Shown piece by piece: positions 26,885 to 35,115 of a stretch of DNA of 37,437 nucleotides. The first letter of the stretch is position 1; each line of letters starts with the position of its first letter. The DNA comes from Pseudomonadota bacterium (GTDB lineage: Bacteria; Bdellovibrionota_C; UBA2361; OMII01), in the NCBI GenBank assembly GCA_900299035.1, contig OMIG01000034.1, positions 1 through 37,437 of the forward strand. The letters run 5' to 3'. Both the position numbers and the translations under genes were made by a program. The notes below the pieces were generated by a model. It did no database searches. It was not told the origin of the DNA and worked only from the letters and a program-made list of their open reading frames with translations.

Positions 26885-27706
26885 CTACCCCAGGAGGCGG
26901 CTCACGATGCCGGCGTTGAGGCGGTTGCCCTGCGCCAGCACGGCCAGGGAGGCCTGCGCCATGATCTCTCGCCCCGTGTTGAAGGAGGTCTGCGAGGCGT
27001 AGTCGAGGTCTACGATGCGCGACAGGGCCTCAGACTCTCCGATGCGCTGGGAGCTGATGTTCTGTTGGATGGTGTCGAGGCGCGATTGCGATGAGCCGAT
27101 GAAGCTGCTGCGAACGTTGCCGAGGCTTTGCGAGAACTGCTGTATCGCTCCGATGGCCTGCTGCGCTCCTGCTTGGGTGCCGATGTTCTGGGAGGCCGCT
27201 TGGGAGACGAGCCCCGAGATGTTTGCGCCGCCGATCACGAGCTGCGACGAGGCGCCGCTGCCGTTTCCGACCTGCGCGGTGATCTGCGATCCGTCGAGTA
27301 GCTTTACCCCGTTGAATTGGGTTGTCTCTGCGATGCGGCCGATTTCTTGCGTGATGGAGTCGTACTCTGACTTGAGCGCAGCGCGCTGTTCGTCAGAGTA
27401 GGTTCCGTTTGCTGACTGGACGGCAAGCTCCTGTAGGCGCCCCGATAGATCCTGGATCTGGCCAAGCGAGCCATCGGCGATTGCCAAGGCCGAGCCTGCG
27501 TCGCGCACGTTGCGCGATGCAACGTCGAGCGTGCCGAGAGATGACTCAAGCTGGGCCGAGATTGAGAGCGCGGCAGCGTCGTCTGAGGCTCGGGTGATTC
27601 TGCGGCCGGATGAGAGCTTCGCGTAGGAGTCCGAAAGCTCCGAGAGGATCTTGTTCAGGTTGTTGATGCCAGAGAGCCCGCCAGAGAGCGGGCTGAGCTT
27701 TGCCAT
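26885..27706 (-). CDS. Flagellin (short, D0/D1-only type)
   Basis: N-terminal SGLSGINNLNKILSELSDSYAKLSSGRRITRASDDAAALSISAQLES... and C-terminal SRIVDLDYASQTSFNTGREIMAQASLAVLAQGNRLNAGIVSRLLG; no long central variable domain. Confidence 0.92.
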   Translation of the reverse strand: MAKLSPLSGGLSGINNLNKILSELSDSYAKLSSGRRITRASDDAAALSISAQLESSLGTLDVASRNVRDAGSALAIADGSLGQIQDLSGRLQELAVQSANGTYSDEQRAALKSEYDSITQEIGRIAETTQFNGVKLLDGSQITAQVGNGSGASSQLVIGGANISGLVSQAASQNIGTQAGAQQAIGAIQQFSQSLGNVRSSFIGSSQSRLDTIQQNISSQRIGESEALSRIVDLDYASQTSFNTGREIMAQASLAVLAQGNRLNAGIVSRLLG

Positions 27707-27925
27707 GCGCCCCTTTTTCTCTCACAGAGAAAAAAATGGGCGAGGTGTGCTCATGAGGGCGGATCCCAAACACCCGATGCCAACACGCAGATCCTGCCTT
27801 CCGGAGGGCACCTCGCCCAACGGTAATGCCTCCCTGCTCGGTGCAACTTACAACAGAGCGCCGAGTCGGAAGCTTCCTCCCCATGACGTCCGTGCTATCG
27901 CACGTGCGTACGGTCATTACCTCCA
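27707..27925 (-). promoter_or_regulatory. Long structured 5' leader of the flagellin gene with terminator-like and SD-sequestering hairpins
   Basis: GGTAATG/CATTACC (27915-27921 with 27822-27828), 8-bp hairpin 27837-27844/27858-27865, GGGCGAGGTG/CACCTCGCCC (27738-27747 with 27809-27818) followed by U7, and CGCCC+UUUUUCUCU/AGAGAAAAA+GGGCG (27708-27742). Confidence 0.55.
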
Positions 27926-27932
27926 AGGGAGA

Positions 27933-27959
27933 GATTCGGCACCCTATTGGCGAGGGTTA
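27933..27959 (-). promoter_or_regulatory. Sigma28 (FliA)-like flagellar promoter
   Basis: Minus strand TAAC-N15-GCCGAATC versus consensus TAAA-N15-GCCGATAA, upstream of flagellin. Confidence 0.65.
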
Positions 27960-28130
27960 GGATTGGGAGCAAAAAAATTCTGATTCCGGGCTCTGAGCAC
28001 AGATCAAGGAGCTTAGGGACAACGCAACTCCCTGTTTTGCTTCCATATCACGTGAACGTGCTGCGCCAGCAAAGAGCGCACCGATGCCGCTAAGGCTCTC
28101 GTCTCCCCCGATAGCTGGCAGGTCTGAGGG

Positions 28131-28592
28131 CTACTCTTCGTTCGAGAGAGGCGCGAGTGCTTCGTCCGGAAGTCCCAGCAAGTCCCTGAAGCGCCTGCGC
28201 AGGTAGATCTCCATCCCGTCCACAACTCCGTTGCAGCGGATGAGGCTGTCCATGACGCTGCCCATCGCACGTTTGGTTGTCGGGTCGAGGGTGTCTTTGA
28301 GCAGGGAGGCGAAACTTGAGCTGCTGCCCATGTTAGAGAGGTGCGCCCGTGCTCGCGCCACCAAGCCGGCGGCCGTTTCGTCTGAGATCTCAAAAAGGTT
28401 CTTTAAGCCGTGGTGAATGACAGACTTTTCAAAGCGGTCGACCTGGCTGTCCGAGGACGCTATCTCCATCAGGACGATAGCGGTTGCGAGCGAGAGGTCT
28501 GCTTTGTTCTTGAGCACAGCTTTGCGCTGCTGGAGCGACTGCATGTGCTGAAAAATCGCCTCAGAGCTTAATCCAGAGAAGGAGTTGTTCAT
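28131..28592 (-). CDS. TerB-like protein
   Basis: ATAIVLMEIASSDSQVDRFEKSVIHHGLKNLFEISDE...: acidic helical TerB-type repeat pattern. Confidence 0.65.
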   Translation of the reverse strand: MNNSFSGLSSEAIFQHMQSLQQRKAVLKNKADLSLATAIVLMEIASSDSQVDRFEKSVIHHGLKNLFEISDETAAGLVARARAHLSNMGSSSSFASLLKDTLDPTTKRAMGSVMDSLIRCNGVVDGMEIYLRRRFRDLLGLPDEALAPLSNEE

Positions 28593-28707
28593 GGGAGTTT
28601 CTCCGTTAACGTCCTACTGCCCAAGGATATGGAGGAGTTGGAGGCCGGTGTAGCTTAACTCCTTGAAGAGAGGTTCAAGCGCCTGGAATCGCTACCTACG
28701 AGCGCTG

Positions 28708-29988
28708 CTACTGCAGCTTCTGGGCGAGCTTCTTGGCGGCGTCTGTGAACTTGCCGGGATCAAAGTGATTAGGGCTTTTGAGGGTCACAAAGAGCTTGTC
28801 GAGCAGGGACTTGTAACGCTTCGCCAGGTCGGGAGAGGTGGCCATCGCAGCCTGGATTCCCATGCCGATCTGCTCTGCAACTTCGTACTTCGGCGACTCA
28901 GCCGCCGCAGCGAACGTCGCCAGCTCTCGCATGACAGCAGCGCTCGTCTTCTCGCCTGGCTCAAGCTTCATGACGAGGGGGTGCACGCGCGACTTGAGCA
29001 GATCCTCCATCTTTCCGAGCGCATCTGAGGCGCCGTCAGCCTGGAACGATCCCTTAACCGAGACGACGAGCTGTCCTAGCTCTTCTGCCAGGGGACGGTC
29101 GAGCGCCAGGAGCGCGTGCTGCAGCATTACTAGCGGAGCGACGTTCACGTTCAGCTTACCAGGCTTTCCGCCGTACGTTCTGCTCTTCCACTGGTGTTCG
29201 TCTAAGTTGTGGTGGCACGAGAAGCAGTCAAAGACGCTCAACTCCGGGAAGGTTCCGTTGCGAGAGAGGGCTGGCGAGCGCAGCGTGGCAACGACTCCTT
29301 CGGCCAGGGTCTCTTGCCCGATGAACCAGGCTGCGAGCGGCGAGTAGGGGCCCTTGCGGCGCAGGTAGTCCTCGTCGACTACCCAGTGCTTCGGCTCTAG
29401 CACACCGTAGGTGTCGAGCTCAAAGCTCAGGCGCGGGTGGCCGGCGCCGTACAGGTCATGAGTGACGCGGCGGTCCTTGTCGCCGTAGTGGCACGAGACA
29501 CACAGCTGCGCGCGCTTGTCGAGCGAGACGGTGTCGGCGAGGCCGTTGGAGAGATTCTGTTGGTGCGTCGTGCCGAGAACCGCGTGCGTCTCAAGCCAGC
29601 GCTCCGCAGGACCGTGGCACGACTCGCACGACACGCCGTCCTCGGCGGAGTACTTCTCTCCGCGCTGCTCTGCGCTCGGGACGTAGGTCGAGTGGCACTT
29701 GAGGCACAGCGGCTCCTTTGCTGGATCGCCGAGGCCCATCAGTGAAGCCATGCGCTTGGCATCGGCCTTGAGCAGCACTGTGTAGGCCTGCGAGTGTTTG
29801 TCGTGCTTGAGCCAGGTGAAGTACTCGTTTTGGAGGACGTTGGAGCTCTTGCGGGCGTGGGTACTGCCGTGGCAGTTCGAGGATGAGCAGGTGCCTGTGC
29901 CCATGTACCTGTCGGGAGAGGCGGACGCCATCGCCGGAGCCAATAGGAGCACAGATATCAAAAGCTGTTTGATTTTGGAGATAGCCAT
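28708..29988 (-). CDS. Multiheme c-type cytochrome (cytochrome c554-like)
   Basis: Signal peptide from ATG 29988 (MAISKIKQLLISVLLLAPAMASA), four CXXCH (CLKCH, CESCH, CVSCH, CFSCH) plus one CX4CH (CSSSNCH); AAGGGA SD. Confidence 0.9.
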   Translation of the reverse strand: MAISKIKQLLISVLLLAPAMASASPDRYMGTGTCSSSNCHGSTHARKSSNVLQNEYFTWLKHDKHSQAYTVLLKADAKRMASLMGLGDPAKEPLCLKCHSTYVPSAEQRGEKYSAEDGVSCESCHGPAERWLETHAVLGTTHQQNLSNGLADTVSLDKRAQLCVSCHYGDKDRRVTHDLYGAGHPRLSFELDTYGVLEPKHWVVDEDYLRRKGPYSPLAAWFIGQETLAEGVVATLRSPALSRNGTFPELSVFDCFSCHHNLDEHQWKSRTYGGKPGKLNVNVAPLVMLQHALLALDRPLAEELGQLVVSVKGSFQADGASDALGKMEDLLKSRVHPLVMKLEPGEKTSAAVMRELATFAAAAESPKYEVAEQIGMGIQAAMATSPDLAKRYKSLLDKLFVTLKSPNHFDPGKFTDAAKKLAQKLQ

Positions 29989-30076
29989 CGTCCCTTCGTT
30001 GTTTGCTGTATCACCGAAAAGCGGGACGGTATCAAGCGCCAATATCGCAGGGCTTCTGCCTCACCCTCTCATGAGC

Positions 30077-30093
30077 TTGAATGCGCAATTCAA
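30077..30093. promoter_or_regulatory. Perfect dyad TTGAAT-N5-ATTCAA in divergent promoter region (putative regulator site)
   Basis: TTGAATGCGCAATTCAA in the 29989-30256 intergenic region. Confidence 0.45.
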
Positions 30094-30119
30094 CTTTCCC
30101 TGGTATCAGGCGTTTTAAA

Positions 30120-30148
30120 TTGCCACGCTGGAGATCGAAAATTATAGT
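30120..30148 (+). promoter_or_regulatory. Sigma70-like promoter for the redox operon
   Basis: TTGCCA-N17-TATAGT, one mismatch to each of TTGACA and TATAAT. Confidence 0.6.
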
Positions 30149-30256
30149 CAGGCAGCTGCGCTTACGCGTATGCGCTAATAAGTTCTGCCTCTCCCAGCAG
30201 ACACTTCGCCTTGAAGAGGAAAGGCCTCTCAAAGCGGGTGACTGCTCGTATGATCG

Positions 30257-32599
30257 ATGTCACAGCATTTTGAAATTGCGGTAATAGGAGCAGGCCCAGC
30301 CGGGATCGCCGCCGCCGCGAGCGCTGCGCACCACAAGATCTCCCACATTCTGCTGGAGAAGGGTGAGGTCGCCAACACGATCTACGACTACCAGCTCCGC
30401 AAGCACGTGATGGATGAGCCGGGCAGGCTGCCGCTGCGCGCGCACTGCCGGTTCGTGGCTGGCAGCCGAGAGAAGGTGCTGCAAGAGTTTAGCGAGGACA
30501 TCGCCAAGCATGCCGTGAACATGGTGCGTGCTGAGGTCACCGCCATCACCAAGAGCGGCGACCTGTTCCAGATATCGTACGGCGGGCAGTCGTGCACCGC
30601 AAAGCACCTGATCCTCGCGATCGGCGTGCAGGGCTCGCCGCGAAAGCTCGGAGTGCCTGGCGAAGACTCAGGGGCCGTCGCGTATACGCTCTCTGACCCT
30701 GACGCTTTCAAGGCGAAGAAGATGATCGTCGTCGGTGCTGGCGACGCAGCGATCGAGAACGCGCTTGCGCTCGCAGAGAGCAACTCGGTGGTGCTCGTGA
30801 ACCGAGGCTCCGAGTTTGCCCGCGCCAAGGACGCAAACTCAAAGCTCATTCTGGCTGCGATAGCCTCGGGAAAGATCCGCTGCCTGTACGGCGCAACCAT
30901 CTCGCGCCTCGAGGGGCAGAACGCCTTGATCAACACGCCAGATGGCGAGGTGACGGTGCCCTGCGACCAGGTCATTGCGCGGCTTGGTTGCGTGCTGCCG
31001 AGGAAGTTCCTGGAAGGTATCGGCATTCAGTTCCCGAGCGCCGACGCCAACTCGGTGCCTGTCGTCAATCGGCGGTATGAGTCAAACGTCCCTGGCCTCT
31101 ACATCCTCGGCGCGCTGATCGGCTACCCGCTGATCAAGCAGGCGATGAACCAAGGCTACGAGGTTATCGAGCACATTCGGGGCGAGCCGGTAGAGCCTGC
31201 CGACCAGCCACTGCTTGAGGAGCGCTTCGAGGGGCTGTCGGGAGGCTTCAGCCAGAACTCCCCGAAGATAACCCAGACCCTGCCGCTCTTTCAGGGCCTG
31301 AGCGAGCCGCAGCTCCGTGAGATGCTGATCGACTCCACGCTGCACGAGAAGCGCGCCGGGGACGTGGTGTTCGAGAAGGACGACTACACTGACACCTTCT
31401 TTAGCGTGGTGACTGGAAGCGTTGAGATTCTCATCGGCGGCGGCCGGAAGATTCGGCTCGCGCAGGGCGAGTTCTTCGGCGAGATGGGCCTTCTCTCTGG
31501 GCGGCGCAGGGTCGCCACGGCGGTTGCGGCGGAGAACGGCACGATCCTGCTTGAGACGCCGAGGAAGCAGATGCTCAAGCTGATCGCCTCAGTGGCGTCG
31601 GTCAAGCGCGCTCTCGACGAGCTGTTCATGTTCCGCGCCATGCAGACATCGATCTTCCCTGACACGCCAGAGGACTTCCTCAAGGCGCTCGTGCAGAAGG
31701 CGCAGATGAAGAGCTTCAAGAAGGGCGAGGTGCTGTTCCGTGAAGGAGAGCCCGGAGACGCCATCTACGTCATTCGAAAGGGATCCGTGAAGGTCTCTCG
31801 TCTCAACCGCAGCGGGGCAGATGTCGTTCAAACGTACGTGCCTGCTGGTCGCTACGTCGGCGAGATGGCCGTGCTGCAAGAGGAGAGCACGCCGCGCACC
31901 GCCACGTGCACCGCGGCAGTGGCGTGCGACACGATCCTCATAAAGAAGGAGGACGCACTGGCGATCCTCTCGCAGTTCCCAGACAACCGCAGGCGCGTCT
32001 TCGCCGTGGCCGATGAGCGCCGCGTGCAGAATGTCGTGACGGACTGGAGTGATGAGGCAGGCAAGCTGCTCGACTTCATGATGCGAGAGGGGCTCTCTGA
32101 CGCAGAGAACGTGCTCCTGATCGACTCGGACCGCTGCGTCGCGTGCGACAACTGCGAGGCAGCCTGCGCGGCGACTCACAGCGGCTACTCACGGCTCGAC
32201 CGCAAGGGGGGCAAGAGCTTCGCGGCGATTCAGCTTCCGATCTCTTGCCGTCACTGCGAGAACCCGCTGTGCATGACAGACTGTCCGCCGGATGCGCTCG
32301 TGCGGCAGGCCGACGGAGAAGTTGTCATTAAGGAATCGTGCATCGGCTGTGGCAACTGCGTGAGCAACTGCCCGTACGGCGTCATTAAAATCGTCTACGA
32401 CCACGCCTCAACGGGCTTCTCGCTCAAGGCGCTCCTCGGGCTCAAAAAGCCTGAGAAGGGCCCGGCCAAAGCGGCTAAGTGCGACATGTGCCACCAGCTG
32501 CCGGGCGGGCCGGCGTGCGTGAGGGCCTGCCCAACAGGCGCCGCCATGCGAGTCAACTCTAGCAAGCTGGTGCAGATAGCCGCCGGGAGGAGAGAGTAG
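30257..32599 (+). CDS. Fusion protein: FAD/NAD(P)-dependent oxidoreductase + two cyclic nucleotide-binding domains + 4x[4Fe-4S]-type ferredoxin
   Basis: IAVIGAGPAGIAAAASA and MIVVGAGDAAIENALALAE; CNB cassettes GEFFGEMGLLSGRRRVATAV and GRYVGEMAVLQEESTPRTATCTA; CVACDNCEAAC, CRHCENPLCMTDC, CIGCGNCVSNC, CDMCHQLPGGPACVRAC. Confidence 0.92.
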   Translation: MSQHFEIAVIGAGPAGIAAAASAAHHKISHILLEKGEVANTIYDYQLRKHVMDEPGRLPLRAHCRFVAGSREKVLQEFSEDIAKHAVNMVRAEVTAITKSGDLFQISYGGQSCTAKHLILAIGVQGSPRKLGVPGEDSGAVAYTLSDPDAFKAKKMIVVGAGDAAIENALALAESNSVVLVNRGSEFARAKDANSKLILAAIASGKIRCLYGATISRLEGQNALINTPDGEVTVPCDQVIARLGCVLPRKFLEGIGIQFPSADANSVPVVNRRYESNVPGLYILGALIGYPLIKQAMNQGYEVIEHIRGEPVEPADQPLLEERFEGLSGGFSQNSPKITQTLPLFQGLSEPQLREMLIDSTLHEKRAGDVVFEKDDYTDTFFSVVTGSVEILIGGGRKIRLAQGEFFGEMGLLSGRRRVATAVAAENGTILLETPRKQMLKLIASVASVKRALDELFMFRAMQTSIFPDTPEDFLKALVQKAQMKSFKKGEVLFREGEPGDAIYVIRKGSVKVSRLNRSGADVVQTYVPAGRYVGEMAVLQEESTPRTATCTAAVACDTILIKKEDALAILSQFPDNRRRVFAVADERRVQNVVTDWSDEAGKLLDFMMREGLSDAENVLLIDSDRCVACDNCEAACAATHSGYSRLDRKGGKSFAAIQLPISCRHCENPLCMTDCPPDALVRQADGEVVIKESCIGCGNCVSNCPYGVIKIVYDHASTGFSLKALLGLKKPEKGPAKAAKCDMCHQLPGGPACVRACPTGAAMRVNSSKLVQIAAGRRE

Positions 32600-32601
32600 C
32601 C

Positions 32602-33420
32602 ATGTCGCAGGAGACGTTCCTCAACTACCGGCGCTTTAAGTGGCTCTGGATAACAGCGGCGGCTCTCGTCGTGCTCACGATCATCTACGCTGTCGACCGC
32701 CCAATCGGCGGCCGCAACGGCGGCACAGCAGTTGGGTACACCTACGGCACGCTAGCGGCGCTCGGCATCGTGTGGCTGATGGCGTTCGGGCTCAGGAAGC
32801 GTTCCTACCGCTCCTCTCTCGGAACGCTCGAAGGGTGGCTTGCGGCGCACGTGTGGATTGGACTTGGTCTGCTGCTGCTTGTGCCGCTGCACTCCGGGTT
32901 CAGCTTTAGCTGCAACGTCCACACGCTCGCGTACCTGTTGATGGTCGTCACGATAGTGACCGGGATCTGGGGCGCTGCAAACTACTCGACGCTCTCGGCC
33001 CGCATCTCGGCCCACCGCGGAGGGGCGAAGGACGAGCTCGTGGTGGAGCGCATCCAGGACCTGAGCGACCAGGCAGAGCAGCTCTGCCGCGGCAAGAGCG
33101 AGGCGTTCTTGAAGCTCTACAACGAGTTCTGCGTGCCATTTAAGCCTTCGCTTGGCTGGATTCTGCTCAGGAGCCGGCAGCCCAAAGTCGACGCGAGCGC
33201 CGCCAGCGGCATGCTGTCGGGCGTTGCCGAGGGCGAGCGTGCCGACGCCGTGAGCATGATCGGGCTGCTCGACCAGCGGCTCGACATGCTGCGCAGCCTG
33301 GCCGAGCAGGCCCGCATTCGGGCGCTGCTTCGGGTTTGGCTGTACGTCCACGTGCCGGTCTCGTTTGCGCTCTGCGTGGCGCTCGTTGTCCACATCTTCT
33401 CAGTTTTTTACCTCTGGTAG
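32602..33420 (+). CDS. Cytochrome-b-like integral membrane protein
   Basis: About five TM segments with in-membrane His (AAHVWIGLGLLLLVPLHSGFSFSCNVHTLAYLL; YVHVPVSFALCVALVVHIFSVFYLW); 2-nt gap to the upstream CDS. Confidence 0.75.
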   Translation: MSQETFLNYRRFKWLWITAAALVVLTIIYAVDRPIGGRNGGTAVGYTYGTLAALGIVWLMAFGLRKRSYRSSLGTLEGWLAAHVWIGLGLLLLVPLHSGFSFSCNVHTLAYLLMVVTIVTGIWGAANYSTLSARISAHRGGAKDELVVERIQDLSDQAEQLCRGKSEAFLKLYNEFCVPFKPSLGWILLRSRQPKVDASAASGMLSGVAEGERADAVSMIGLLDQRLDMLRSLAEQARIRALLRVWLYVHVPVSFALCVALVVHIFSVFYLW

Positions 33421-33423
33421 CTC

Positions 33424-35103
33424 ATGGCGTTCGGATTTCGCTTCATACACGAGAAGAGCTCCGGTACCGGCGCATCAGAGCGGCGGGTTGTTGACCTCCA
33501 GCAGAGGGAAGTGATCTTTGGCCGCGGCGGCGCGTCTCACGTGCTGCTTTCGAGCCACAAGGTAGGGACCGAGCACGCAAAGTTCTTCTGGGATGGCGAG
33601 AAGCTCCTGGTAGCAGACTTAGCATCGCCTACCGGCGTGCGAGTGAATGGTCGGCTGGTGAGCCGGGCAGAGCTGCACGACGGCGACACGGTGCTGCTGG
33701 GAGATGTCGAGCTTACGTTGAGGCTCGACGGCTCAATTGCGGAGCTCACCTGGCTTGAGGCGCCGCAGGCATCGATTCCCGATGCTGAGCGCATCGCGTC
33801 GGCGGTAGGGAAGCTGCGTGTTGACTCGTACCTGCCGTCGATTCGGGCTCTCTCGATTGTGCTCGTGGCGCTCGGCACGGTGGCTTGGCTCGCGTACCCA
33901 CTAGGCACCAGCAGCAAGCGCCAGTGGAGCTCAGGGCCGATCTCGAGCCAGCACAAGCTGATCGAGAATGACTGCGTGAAGTGCCACGCTGAGCCGTTTA
34001 AGCCAGTTCGGGACCAGGAGTGCCAAGCATGCCACTCGATGAGTGAGCACGCGCAAGGCTACAGCACCTTCGTGTCGCAGCACGCGGGGCTTGAGATGCG
34101 CTGCGCGCAGTGCCACATGGAGCACAACGGCGACCACGCCCTCATCTCGCGTGACCAGCGGTTCTGCACCTCCTGCCATGCCGAGATGTCAAAGCTCAAG
34201 CCGGGCGCGGATATCGAGGACGTGTCCTCCTTTGACCAGCACCCACAGTTCCGGATAGAGGTGCGCGACGCGCTCGGAGCAGTGACAAAAGTCAGCCTCG
34301 ACGACTCAAGCCGCGCAAAAGACTCCTCTCAGATAAAGCTCAACCACAAGCTGCACCTCAAGCAGGGCCTTGAGGGAAAAGACGGCCCGGTGACGCTTGA
34401 GTGCTCGGCGTGCCACCAGCTCGACGAGAACTTCAAGCAGCTCAAGCCGATAGAGTTCGACAAGCACTGCCGCGACTGCCACTCACTCGGCTTTGACGAG
34501 CGGCTGCCCGAAGCGGAGGTGCCGCACGGTGACTCTGAAGCGGTGTTCCCGGCACTCTTTGCGGCCTACTCGCGGGTGGTGCTGCTGGGCGAGGACCAGT
34601 CGCTGCCCAACCCGGCTCGTGACATGGAGCGGGACAAGCCCGGAGACCTCGACCCAGAGCCCGCTCAGATCGAGGGCAGCGGCGTGTCAGCTGTAGTCGA
34701 GAACGCCCGAGAAGCCGAGCGGCAGCTCTTCACCCGGACTGGGTGCTTCCTGTGCCACTCGTACAAGGAGAAGCCTGAGCTTCTACAGACCTCAACCAAC
34801 TCTCACTACGAGGTGCTGAAGCCAGGAGTTCCAAATGTGTGGTTCACGGCAGCCCGCTTCAGCCACGGGGCACACGAGGAGTTCACCTGCGAGTCCTGCC
34901 ACGAGAAGACTCGGGAGTCGACCCAAACCTCAGAGCTGCTCCTTCCCGGCAAGAAGATGTGCCAGGACTGCCATGCATCGGGAAGGCGCCAGGGTTACGT
35001 CTCTTCTGACTGCGTGGAGTGCCATTCGTACCACGACTCTCTTGGTTTTCCGCACGAAAAAAAGCAAGATATCGCCTCGTACATCAAGGGCCTAACTAGG
35101 TAG
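33424..35103 (+). CDS. FHA domain - TM - decaheme c-type cytochrome
   Basis: FHA motifs (EVIFGRGGASHVLLSSHKVGTEHAKFFWDG...VNGRLV), TM RALSIVLVALGTVAWLAYPLG, then ten CXXCH motifs (CVKCH, CQACH, CAQCH, CTSCH, CSACH, CRDCH, CFLCH, CESCH, CQDCH, CVECH). Confidence 0.92.
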   Translation: MAFGFRFIHEKSSGTGASERRVVDLQQREVIFGRGGASHVLLSSHKVGTEHAKFFWDGEKLLVADLASPTGVRVNGRLVSRAELHDGDTVLLGDVELTLRLDGSIAELTWLEAPQASIPDAERIASAVGKLRVDSYLPSIRALSIVLVALGTVAWLAYPLGTSSKRQWSSGPISSQHKLIENDCVKCHAEPFKPVRDQECQACHSMSEHAQGYSTFVSQHAGLEMRCAQCHMEHNGDHALISRDQRFCTSCHAEMSKLKPGADIEDVSSFDQHPQFRIEVRDALGAVTKVSLDDSSRAKDSSQIKLNHKLHLKQGLEGKDGPVTLECSACHQLDENFKQLKPIEFDKHCRDCHSLGFDERLPEAEVPHGDSEAVFPALFAAYSRVVLLGEDQSLPNPARDMERDKPGDLDPEPAQIEGSGVSAVVENAREAERQLFTRTGCFLCHSYKEKPELLQTSTNSHYEVLKPGVPNVWFTAARFSHGAHEEFTCESCHEKTRESTQTSELLLPGKKMCQDCHASGRRQGYVSSDCVECHSYHDSLGFPHEKKQDIASYIKGLTR

Positions 35104-35115
35104 CGAGTGCCTCAC

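Noticed and set aside
27738-27818. SRP RNA-like segment (minus strand CCTCCGGAAGGCAGG) in the flagellin leader
   Set aside because: Lacks the full GGAAGGAAGCAGCC apical consensus and flanking symmetric loop; the match is limited to CCGGAAGG.
27707-27925. c-di-GMP-I (GEMM), glycine, SAM or TPP riboswitch in the flagellin leader
   Set aside because: None of the conserved cores could be aligned by eye; left as unknown structure pending an Rfam scan.
32752-33393. Minus-strand 213-aa ORF opposite the cytochrome-b-like gene
   Set aside because: Shadow frame; the plus frame is tightly packed in the operon with TM helices.
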